Origin: Euryarchaeota archaeon UBA220
GTDB taxonomy: Archaea; Thermoplasmatota; Poseidoniia; Poseidoniales; Thalassarchaeaceae
Assembly (NCBI GenBank): GCA_002501885.1
Contig: DAON01000069.1
Location: forward strand, 1 to 6,136
Direction: 5' to 3'
Length of the DNA stretch: 6,136 bases
Translations under genes and position numbers: made by a program
The notes under the pieces: generated by a model
What the model was told of the DNA's origin: nothing
Databases searched by the model: none
Seen by the model: the letters and a program-made list of their open reading frames with translations, nothing else
Shown: piece by piece, positions 1 through 5,658 of the stretch
Layout of the letters: every line of letters begins with the position of its first letter
Numbering within the stretch: the first letter of the stretch is position 1

Positions 1-23
1 TTCAAATCCCGGCACGAGCACCA
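1..23 (+). tRNA. 3' end of a tRNA (partial, isotype unknown) with encoded CCA
   Basis: The first 23 bases read as the 3' end of a tRNA cut by the window edge. Bases 1-7 (TTCAAAT) fit a T-loop, 8-12 (CCCGG) the 3' half of the T-stem, 13-19 (CACGAGC) the 3' half of the acceptor stem, 20 (A) the discriminator and 21-23 an encoded CCA. The missing 5' end should therefore begin close to GCTCGTG, and the T-stem 5' half should be close to CCGGG. The anticodon lies outside the window, so the isotype cannot be read. Base 24 is already the stop codon of the convergent gene, so there is no spacer. The lengths and loop consensus all fit, but neither stem can be confirmed by pairing here. Confidence 0.8.
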
Positions 24-473
24 TTATTCTACTTCGTGAACGGAAGTAGGGATTCCTCTGGAGGAGGCCCTGTCGATTACTACACGAGTCCATTTGCTAG
101 TAGGCGAAGGCATAGCTAGAATATGCGTGGCCCCGTTCAATAACTTCTCAGTAAGGGTATTCGGAGCCTCAGCCCGACCTCTGTCAACAAGGCCTCTAGT
201 AGGGTCGCTCCATTCTTCGGTAAACACTACAATAGGGATTGAGTTGTTGTCAGCCCAACGCTCGGCCATATAGTCCACTCCACTCGCACCACCAACGATA
301 ATCACATCAGGGTAACCGTTCTCGTTTACCCAAGTCTCCACTGCATCTTCGAAAATCATGTAGTCGTAGAACCTGCTTGAGCCGACTATTGCGAGATTGA
401 TTATCACTCCGTCACGATTGAGATCTTGACTCCCGAGGCGTTGTAAAGCGTCCTGCCCCGAGCCCTCTGCCAT
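24..473 (-). CDS. YspA/DUF2493-like SLOG-family Rossmann protein
   Basis: 149-residue protein resembling the DUF2493/YspA branch of the SLOG superfamily, Rossmann-like domains thought to bind nucleotides or nucleotide-derived ligands. Residues 27-35 (LAIVGSSRF) match the first strand and glycine turn. Residues 57-67 (VIIVGGASGVD) match the family's GGA-x-G-x-D signature, followed by an AERWA helix (70-74). The RGRAEAPN region (98-105) matches the usual basic RGKxAGPxRN stretch, and MPSPTSKW (121-128) the last ligand loop, though the glycine common there is absent. The first 26 residues precede the fold. A GTG at 405-407 (V23) is an alternative start. I prefer the ATG at 471-473 because a TATA-like element sits about 27 bases upstream, which would make the transcript leaderless; no Shine-Dalgarno is visible. 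The gene is divergent from sufS and its stop touches a tRNA 3' end. DUF2493 proteins occur in both chromosomes and phages. Precise function unknown. Confidence 0.75.
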   Translation of the reverse strand: MAEGSGQDALQRLGSQDLNRDGVIINLAIVGSSRFYDYMIFEDAVETWVNENGYPDVIIVGGASGVDYMAERWADNNSIPIVVFTEEWSDPTRGLVDRGRAEAPNTLTEKLLNGATHILAMPSPTSKWTRVVIDRASSRGIPTSVHEVE

Positions 474-496
474 AACTGTCGGAGGGAGGTACTAGG

Positions 497-504
497 CAAT
501 AAAC
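497..504 (-). promoter_or_regulatory. Candidate archaeal TATA box for the SLOG gene
   Basis: On the minus strand these bases read GTTTATTG, an AT-rich TATA-like element preceded by purine-rich GAGGATG as a possible BRE. Its centre lies about 27 bases upstream of the A of the ATG at 473, the normal archaeal TATA-to-start-site distance. Transcription would then begin at or next to the start codon, giving a leaderless mRNA, which fits the lack of a Shine-Dalgarno. This is an inference from spacing only. Confidence 0.4.
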
Positions 505-598
505 ATCCTCTGCCAAACCGCAATTGGACCATTTTACTCTAGATTTCGTTCAATTTTTCTGTGCGCTAATTCATATCGGACCATCATTTCGACTAATC

Positions 599-607
599 GG
601 GGAGAGG
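599..607 (+). promoter_or_regulatory. Shine-Dalgarno of sufS
   Basis: The purine run GGGGAGAGG lies two bases before the ATG at 610. Its GGGGAG part sits about five bases upstream of the ATG, so it could pair with the 16S rRNA 3' end. It supports 610 as the sufS start. A weak AT-rich stretch at 568-577 (AATTCATATC) is the best nearby TATA candidate and would give only a short leader, but it is not convincing alone. Confidence 0.5.
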
Positions 608-609
608 CC

Positions 610-1836
610 ATGACTCTGGATATCGATATGATTCGCGCAGATTTCCCAATTCTTGAGAGAAGACTGCCAAATGGCAAGAGATTGGTCTATTTTGACAATG
701 CCGCGACCTCACAGAAACCACAATGCGTAATCGATGCGATGAGCGAATACTATGAGCAATACAACTCTAATGCACATAGGGCAAACCACACTCTTGCCGA
801 TGAGGCAACTACGGCACTGGAGGGTGCAAGAGACAAGATCTCGTCCTATTTCGGGACCTCGCCAGAGCAGATGATTTACACTAGTGGAGCCACCGAGGCG
901 ATTAATCTGGTTGCCTATGGCTGGGCCCGAGAGAATCTCAGCGAAGGAGATGTCGTCGTACTTACTGAGATGGAGCACCATGCAGATATCGTTCCTTGGC
1001 AACAAATGTCAGTGGACATCGGAATTGAGGTCAGGTATGTTCCCATTGATATCGAATCTTACACTCTTGACATGGATGCGTTCGAAGTAGCTCTAAACGG
1101 CGCTTCGCTAGTTTGCGTTGTACACACCAGCAATGTTCTAGGAGTTCGGAATCCAATAGAAGAAATCATCGAGAAATCCCAAGCTGTAGGTGCTAGAGTG
1201 CTCATTGACTGTGCTCAGGGGGCCCCACATGAGAGAATCAATTTTGATTCACTAAAGGCAGATTTCGTAGCCATCTCGGCCCACAAGATGGCGGGACCAA
1301 CGGGCATAGGGTGTATCCTAGTCAAACGCGATGCGATGGAGGAAATGGTCCCGTTTATGACCGGCGGCTCCATGATTAAGCGAGTGACTACCAAAGGCTC
1401 AACCTTCCAAGAGGGCCATGCAATGTTTGAGACCGGCACGCCTCGAATCGCTGAGGCGATAGGATGGGGTGCTGCTGTTGGGTGGCTAGAGCAATTCGAC
1501 ATGGAAGAGGTTCATGAGCACATCAATGACATTGCGTCTTGGACTGCTTCCCAGATGCGCCAAATCCCGGGAATTCAGATTTACGGCGATCCTGGTAGAG
1601 ATGACAGTAGTGGAGCAGTCTCATTCTTGCATGAAACAATTCAGTCTCAAGATTTGGCACTACTCCTTGACGAAGGGGGCTTTGCCGTAAGGACAGGACA
1701 TCATTGCGCTCAACCTCTGATGGATGCATTAGGAGTGCCTTCTACAAATAGGGCCTCATTCTGGATATACAATACCATGGATGAGGCCGAATCGTTTGTA
1801 CACTACCTCCAAGAGATTGTCGACCGATTTGCATGA
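610..1836 (+). CDS. sufS: Cysteine desulfurase SufS (class V aminotransferase fold)
   Basis: 408-residue cytosolic PLP enzyme that removes sulfur from L-cysteine, giving alanine and an enzyme persulfide for Fe-S cluster assembly. It is full length for the SufS (group II) type. Visible signatures are YFDNAATSQKP near the N-terminus; TSGATEAIN at about 91-99; EMEHHAD with H123 at the position that stacks on PLP; the SAHKMAGPTGIG segment with the PLP lysine K226; FETGTPRI; and VRTGHHCAQPLM with the catalytic cysteine C366 and R361. The C-terminal RASFWIYNT is also typical. H123 and K226 have the same numbers as in E. coli SufS, and C366 is two residues later than its C364. A Shine-Dalgarno precedes the ATG. 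The sufE and sufT-like genes follow on the same strand, so one operon is likely. No sufB, sufC or sufD is in the window. The HHC loop and the SufE neighbour exclude a kynureninase or an IscS/NifS-type enzyme. Confidence 0.96.
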   Translation: MTLDIDMIRADFPILERRLPNGKRLVYFDNAATSQKPQCVIDAMSEYYEQYNSNAHRANHTLADEATTALEGARDKISSYFGTSPEQMIYTSGATEAINLVAYGWARENLSEGDVVVLTEMEHHADIVPWQQMSVDIGIEVRYVPIDIESYTLDMDAFEVALNGASLVCVVHTSNVLGVRNPIEEIIEKSQAVGARVLIDCAQGAPHERINFDSLKADFVAISAHKMAGPTGIGCILVKRDAMEEMVPFMTGGSMIKRVTTKGSTFQEGHAMFETGTPRIAEAIGWGAAVGWLEQFDMEEVHEHINDIASWTASQMRQIPGIQIYGDPGRDDSSGAVSFLHETIQSQDLALLLDEGGFAVRTGHHCAQPLMDALGVPSTNRASFWIYNTMDEAESFVHYLQEIVDRFA

Positions 1837-1876
1837 CTCTAGTCATATTCAAGGCAGACAACTGTGGCGAGTGAGC

Positions 1877-2308
1877 ATGGGAGAGGTTCGATTGTGGCCA
1901 GAGCACCTAGATGAGGTGGTCGAGGAATTCCAAGCCTGTTTCGATTCGATGGAGCGCTACGAGTTGCTTTTTGAGTATGCCAAGCGTAATCCCAGCCCCC
2001 TTCCTCCAGAAGAGTGGAATGATGACAACCAAGTCCATGGCTGCCAATCTAGGGCCCATGTGACTTGTTTTGTTGATGATCAAGGGGGGTTTCAGATGAG
2101 GGGAGGCGCAGACGCACAGATTGTACAAGGTCTGATGTCAGTTACTGCCATGGCTGTGAATGGAATGAGTCCACAGGAAGTGGCTATCATGGAGCCTGAT
2201 TATGCTGAGGCAATGGGCGTTCAATCGTCACTTACTCCAAGTAGGGCTAATGGATTCCTAAACATGTTCAAGCGCGTCAGAGAGGACGCCTCAAAGTTGA
2301 GTGGTTAG
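1877..2308 (+). CDS. sufE: SufE sulfur-acceptor protein
   Basis: 143-residue SufE-family protein. SufE takes the persulfide sulfur from SufS onto a conserved cysteine, stimulates the desulfurase and passes sulfur to the SufBCD scaffold. Diagnostic are NQVHGCQSRAHV with acceptor cysteine C56, GGADAQIVQGLMSV (the family's D-x-x-IV-x-GL segment), MSPQEV, and SLTPSRANGFLNMFKRVR near the C-terminus, equivalent to LTPSRxxG in bacterial SufE. The N-terminal helix LDEVVEEFQACFDSMERYELLF is also typical. The frame stays open back into sufS (a possible ATG at 1781), but SufE homology begins only after the ATG at 1877, so I start there, 40 nt after the sufS stop. A GTG at 1871 is the nearest alternative and adds two residues. 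GGCGAGTGA (1867-1875) is a weak, too-close Shine-Dalgarno for the ATG. The SufS neighbour supports the call. SufE is unusual in archaea and suggests transfer from bacteria. Confidence 0.93.
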   Translation: MGEVRLWPEHLDEVVEEFQACFDSMERYELLFEYAKRNPSPLPPEEWNDDNQVHGCQSRAHVTCFVDDQGGFQMRGGADAQIVQGLMSVTAMAVNGMSPQEVAIMEPDYAEAMGVQSSLTPSRANGFLNMFKRVREDASKLSG

Positions 2309-2309
2309 T

Positions 2310-2624
2310 ATGGTAAGTGAATCAGATGTAATGGAATCGCTGGGAGATGTCGAAGATCCCGAGATGAAAATGTCAGTAACAGAACTGGGACTGATTTATG
2401 CCATTAGAATCGAGAAGCAAGACGAAGGTACTCACGCAGAAATCGATATGACACTGACTAGTCCTGGATGCCCAGTTGCCCCTGAGATTATGTCTGCAGT
2501 ACATCGCTCAGCTCTTGCAACCGATGGAATTGACAGCGTTCATGTCAATCTCACTTTCTCACCCCTCTGGGATCCAAAGGTTCACGCCAGTGAAGATGCC
2601 CAATTCGATTTGGGGATATTCTAG
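2310..2624 (+). CDS. sufT: SufT-like DUF59/MIP18 family Fe-S maturation protein
   Basis: 104-residue single-domain protein of the DUF59 (MIP18/PaaD) family, whose members take part in Fe-S cluster assembly or delivery. Family features are VEDPEMKMSVTELGLIY (14-30), DMTLTSPGCP (46-55) with the conserved cysteine C54, a helix with APEI, FSPLWDP (83-89) and the C-terminal HASEDAQFDLGIF. This C-terminal block and the sufSE neighbours favour SufT over PaaD of phenylacetate degradation, which would sit among paa genes. The ATG at 2310 starts one base after the sufE stop (2306-2308), implying translational coupling. GAGTGG at 2299-2304 may serve as a weak ribosome site. An in-frame GTG at 2301 would overlap sufE and is less likely. 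The stop TAG (2622-2624) overlaps that of convergent folD inside a palindrome. The exact partner of this protein cannot be told from sequence. Confidence 0.88.
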   Translation: MVSESDVMESLGDVEDPEMKMSVTELGLIYAIRIEKQDEGTHAEIDMTLTSPGCPVAPEIMSAVHRSALATDGIDSVHVNLTFSPLWDPKVHASEDAQFDLGIF

Positions 2625-2634
2625 AAATTTCTAG
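2621..2634. repeat. 14-bp perfect palindrome spanning both convergent stop codons
   Basis: CTAGAAATTTCTAG is its own reverse complement. Its first four bases hold the TAG of the sufT-like gene (+, 2622-2624) and the TAG of folD (-, 2621-2623). The rest encodes the last FolD codons (Arg-Asn-Phe). As a hairpin it would give about five base pairs around a four-base loop on either strand, so a role at the 3' ends of both mRNAs is conceivable. A 14-bp palindrome somewhere in 6 kb is not very improbable by chance; its position is what stands out. Confidence 0.6.
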
Positions 2635-3472
2635 CCGCAGTAAGAGTATTCTCCATTAGCATGGCAATTGTCATTGGACCGACTCCTCCAGGGACCGGAG
2701 TCATCCATCCTGCTACTTCCGCGACCAAAGGGTCAACATCGCCAGCCAGGCCTCCATCATCCGCTCTTGATATTCCTACATCTACTACAAACGCCCCAGG
2801 CTTGATCCAATCGGGCTTGACCGTGTGAGGTCTGCCTATTGCTGCAATAATAATGTCAGAATCTCTGCAGATGGATTCTGTATTTTTTGAACGAGAATGT
2901 ACGATTGTAACCGTAGCATCGACACCCTTGCCTGCTAGCATCAGACTCATCGGCATACCGACTATTCTGGATCTGCCTAGTATCGTCGCCTTAGCGCCAC
3001 TAAGTTCCACCCCGCTATGCTCTAGCATCCTGATTACTCCCGCTGGAGTGCACGGCAAGAGGCCATTGGAATCTCCTTGTACTAACTTGCCAAGATTGGT
3101 GGGATGGAATCCATCCACATCCTTTAGAGGAGAGATTGCAGAGGCAACCACGAGTTCATCAACATCTCCCGGAATGGGGCTCTGTACTAGTATCCCGTGC
3201 ACCGAATCATCAGAATTTAACTTCCTTACAATCGAGATGACTTGTTCCTGAGTAGAACCATCGGGCATTTCGATTAGTGTACTTTTTATTCCACATCTCT
3301 CACATGCGCGTTCCTTGTTTCTAACATAGACACGGCTGGCCGGGTCTTCGCCTACAATTACTACTGCTAGGTGCGGGATAACACCCGTTTCTGCAAGCTC
3401 GGCAGTTCCTACAGAGACCACCTCCTCTATGCTGGAAGCCAGAGCCTTACCATCGGCGATTACCGCTCCCAT
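2621..3472 (-). CDS. folD: FolD, methylene-tetrahydrofolate dehydrogenase / methenyl-tetrahydrofolate cyclohydrolase
   Basis: 283-residue bifunctional enzyme that interconverts 5,10-methylene-, 5,10-methenyl- and 10-formyl-tetrahydrofolate with NAD(P), feeding purine and other one-carbon pathways in the cytosol. It is full length for FolD (about 280-290). Catalytic-domain signatures are SRVYVRNKERAC with Y49 and the key lysine K53; GILVQSPIPG with Q97; and KDVDGFHPTNLGKL with D118. The dinucleotide-binding half has TILGRSRIVGMPMS (163-176), and MTPVPGGVGPMTIAMLMENTL (257-277) is the hallmark C-terminal block. No essential residue seems missing. The start is the ATG at 3470-3472; no clear Shine-Dalgarno precedes it. 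It lies 47 nt downstream of tRNA-Thr on the same strand and may be read from the tRNA promoter. It is convergent with the sufT-like gene, with a 4-base overlap at the stops. FolD indicates a folate-based, not purely methanopterin-based, one-carbon metabolism; in archaea it is generally regarded as of bacterial origin. Confidence 0.97.
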   Translation of the reverse strand: MGAVIADGKALASSIEEVVSVGTAELAETGVIPHLAVVIVGEDPASRVYVRNKERACERCGIKSTLIEMPDGSTQEQVISIVRKLNSDDSVHGILVQSPIPGDVDELVVASAISPLKDVDGFHPTNLGKLVQGDSNGLLPCTPAGVIRMLEHSGVELSGAKATILGRSRIVGMPMSLMLAGKGVDATVTIVHSRSKNTESICRDSDIIIAAIGRPHTVKPDWIKPGAFVVDVGISRADDGGLAGDVDPLVAEVAGWMTPVPGGVGPMTIAMLMENTLTAARNF

Positions 3473-3519
3473 GGCTGGACGCGTGCAACATCAGCCTTTG
3501 ACCTTTCACAGGCAAATTA

Positions 3520-3596
<77 letters not shown>

Positions 3597-3691
3597 GCAA
3601 CCTGTGACGACAGACTAAGACTCTTGAACCCTACATTCACTTACTTCTCCTGTTGGGCCAAATTGATGCGCCATAACGGACTCGCAACATC

Positions 3692-4096
3692 ATGGCAATG
3701 CGACCCGGAAGCAGGAAGATCAACACAGTCCTCGCTGCTTGGGCATGCCTCATTCTAGGCGGAGGGATAGCTCTGACTTCGAACACCTCCGAATTTGTAC
3801 TAGCAACTGCAGCCCCATTGGCTCTTGCAGGGGCAGGATTACTTTTGTTTGGCCTAAGCATGGACGAAGAAATCGAGGTAGACCCTGTCTCGGTAGCAGA
3901 TTGGGAGCCAGACGCCTCTAGGATGCCAGATGCTGGAAGAGTGATGTTCAGGGTCGATACTACACTAGAACCTCCTATTCGGACATCGATTCTCTGTGGC
4001 AGGTGCGGTAAGGTCGATTGGGTAGAAGGTAGAAAGCCAAAGAGCCACACTTGCAGTCAGTGCAATATTCTGCTCTGGGAATCGGAAGAGGAGTAA
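3692..4096 (+). CDS. Two-helix membrane protein with C-terminal zinc ribbon (hypothetical)
   Basis: 134-residue protein I cannot assign to a named family. A short basic N-terminus (RPGSRK) precedes two hydrophobic segments, about 11-29 and 35-55, joined by a short loop (TSNTSE): a helical hairpin. The positive-inside rule places the N-terminus, and so the C-terminal part, in the cytosol. An acidic stretch follows (MDEEIEVDP, 57-65), then a soluble region ending in C102-x2-C105 and C121-x2-C124, a zinc-ribbon-like set of four cysteines with CGRCG and CSQCN. The tail SEEE is acidic. The hydrophobic pattern, charge distribution and clean cysteine pairs support a real gene. The ATG at 3692 is taken as start; an ATG at 3698 would shorten it by two residues. 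No Shine-Dalgarno is evident. pheS begins 71 nt downstream on the same strand, but no functional link is implied. A membrane-tethered nucleic-acid- or protein-binding adaptor is possible, unproven. Confidence 0.72.
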   Translation: MAMRPGSRKINTVLAAWACLILGGGIALTSNTSEFVLATAAPLALAGAGLLLFGLSMDEEIEVDPVSVADWEPDASRMPDAGRVMFRVDTTLEPPIRTSILCGRCGKVDWVEGRKPKSHTCSQCNILLWESEEE

Positions 4097-4167
4097 CTCA
4101 TTTTCACTCTTTACCAATCGGCAAGCATCAAGTGGATTGCCTGATTCCGAGGTCTGCGAGTGGTTCT

Positions 4168-5658
4168 ATGGGCATAGGAAACAACGAGCGCAGAATGCTG
4201 CGTGCGATGCTTTCAGATTCATCCAAGGATTGGACACTCGAAGATTTGTTGACTCAGACAGGATGGGATGATCAAGTCCATATTGCCGGCTCAGGGACCA
4301 GTCTAGAAGAGGCCGGTCTTGTTTCGATAACTGAGCACAGAGGAACTAATGTAAGTCTGGGGGATGAGGGGCAGAAAGCTTCGAAGGAAGGACTTCTAGA
4401 AGCGAGAATCTGGAGCTGGCTACTTTCTCAGGAGGTAGAAAACAGAACCATGTCTGAACTATCGTCGACCTTTGAGCGCCATGAGGCCGGTCCAGGAGTG
4501 GGTTTGCTGAAGGCATTGGGAGTAACAATTGAGTCTGGTACTTTAGTGGCCGGTGATGAATCAGTAATAGTTTCTGAGATAGAGAAGCGATCCGAATTCA
4601 TCAATTCTCTTTCCGATAGACCTGCCGAAGTGTCCGAACTCGATCAAGAAATGGTCTCACACTTCTCTGGCCGCAAAGGCTTGATTGTATTAGAGGACCG
4701 AATCTCTAGGACATGGACATTGACAAAACAAGGCAAGAGTGCCGACACCTCCGTCTTGGAAGATATTGAGATGATTGGCGAAGTGACTCCCGAACTTCTG
4801 CAGAGCGAGGCATGGCGAGATGCCGAATTCAAACCATTCGATGTGAACGCCCCTGCACCTACTCCTTCAGGTGGACGACCGCACCCGATGATAGCACTTA
4901 TTGAGATGATTAGATCGATTTTCTTGGAGATGGGGTTCTCGGAAATCGAGGGAGATTTCATCCAATCTGCCGGCTGGAACATGGATGCCCTATTCATCCC
5001 ACAATCGCATCCTGCAAGGACTATGCAGGATACATTCTACCTTTCCGATCCACCTCAAGTCGATGTAGATGAACGCTATTTGGACATGTGGAGAAAGGTT
5101 CACGAACACGGCCACGATACAGGCAGCAAAGGTTGGGGGCTAGAATTTGACAAGGAAGAGTCAAAGAAATCTCTTCTCAGAACTCACACCACTGTAAACA
5201 CAGTTCGCCACATAGCGGAGAACCCAGACGAACCCAGCAGAGTTTTTGGAATTGGCAGAGTATTCCGCCAAGAGTCGATAGACAGGACACACCTCCCGGA
5301 GTTCTACCAGATTGAAGGCATCATCCACGAGCCCGAGGCCAACCTGCCGATGTTGATTTCTACACTGAAGACATTCTACTCCAAGATGGGTTTCCCCGAT
5401 GTCAGAGTCAGACCAGCCTACTTCCCATACACTGAGCCCAGTGTCGAAGTAGATGTACTCTGGAAAGGAGAATGGCTGGAGTTAGGCGGTTCGGGAATCT
5501 TCAGACCCGAGGTGACCGAACCTCTAGGTACAGAATGGCCAGTTTGCGCATGGGGTCTGGGCCTAGAGAGACTGGCTATGCTCATCCTTGAGTTGGACGA
5601 TATTCGGGAACTCTACCAGCCAGACTTGGAGAGGCTTGGCCGGATGCCAATCCTGTGA
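4168..5658 (+). CDS. pheS: Phenylalanyl-tRNA synthetase alpha subunit (archaeal type)
   Basis: 496-residue catalytic alpha subunit of the (alpha-beta)2 PheRS, which charges tRNA-Phe in the cytosol. The N-terminal half (about 1-230) holds the winged-helix-like modules typical of archaeal/eukaryotic PheS: a weakly conserved region with LLTQTGWDD and a tail reading TWTLTKQGK. The class II core follows: SHPARTMQDTFYL, LLRTHTTVNTVR, motif 2 with F366-R367-Q368-E369 and H375...F379-Y-Q-I-E383-G, the Phe-pocket segment PAYFPYTEPSVEV (416-428), ELGGSGIFRPEV (438-449), and motif 3 GLGLERLAML (463-472) with R468. The frame is open from 4051, overlapping the upstream gene, but homology of the type NNERRMLRAML begins right after the ATG at 4168, giving normal family length. 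GAGTGG (4159-4164) is a possible weak ribosome site. pheT does not follow; a convergent gene overlaps the last 77 nt. Confidence 0.97.
   Translation: MGIGNNERRMLRAMLSDSSKDWTLEDLLTQTGWDDQVHIAGSGTSLEEAGLVSITEHRGTNVSLGDEGQKASKEGLLEARIWSWLLSQEVENRTMSELSSTFERHEAGPGVGLLKALGVTIESGTLVAGDESVIVSEIEKRSEFINSLSDRPAEVSELDQEMVSHFSGRKGLIVLEDRISRTWTLTKQGKSADTSVLEDIEMIGEVTPELLQSEAWRDAEFKPFDVNAPAPTPSGGRPHPMIALIEMIRSIFLEMGFSEIEGDFIQSAGWNMDALFIPQSHPARTMQDTFYLSDPPQVDVDERYLDMWRKVHEHGHDTGSKGWGLEFDKEESKKSLLRTHTTVNTVRHIAENPDEPSRVFGIGRVFRQESIDRTHLPEFYQIEGIIHEPEANLPMLISTLKTFYSKMGFPDVRVRPAYFPYTEPSVEVDVLWKGEWLELGGSGIFRPEVTEPLGTEWPVCAWGLGLERLAMLILELDDIRELYQPDLERLGRMPIL

Noticed and set aside
481..490. Strong Shine-Dalgarno-like GGAGGGAGGT on the + strand
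   Set aside because: No start codon follows at a usable distance and the next frames close quickly; sufS has its own site at 599-607.
1781..1876. Longer N-terminus for sufE starting inside sufS
   Set aside because: The 32 extra residues do not resemble SufE and would overlap the sufS end; homology starts after the ATG at 1877.
3637..4050. 137-residue minus-strand open frame opposite the zinc-ribbon gene
   Set aside because: No domain or membrane pattern, whereas the + strand frame has two helices and paired cysteines.
4051..4167. Longer N-terminus for pheS starting inside the zinc-ribbon gene
   Set aside because: It adds 39 residues unlike PheS and overlaps an upstream gene; the start at 4168 gives the normal length.
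4644..4997. 117-residue minus-strand open frame inside pheS
   Set aside because: Entirely within the well-supported pheS gene and without recognisable features.
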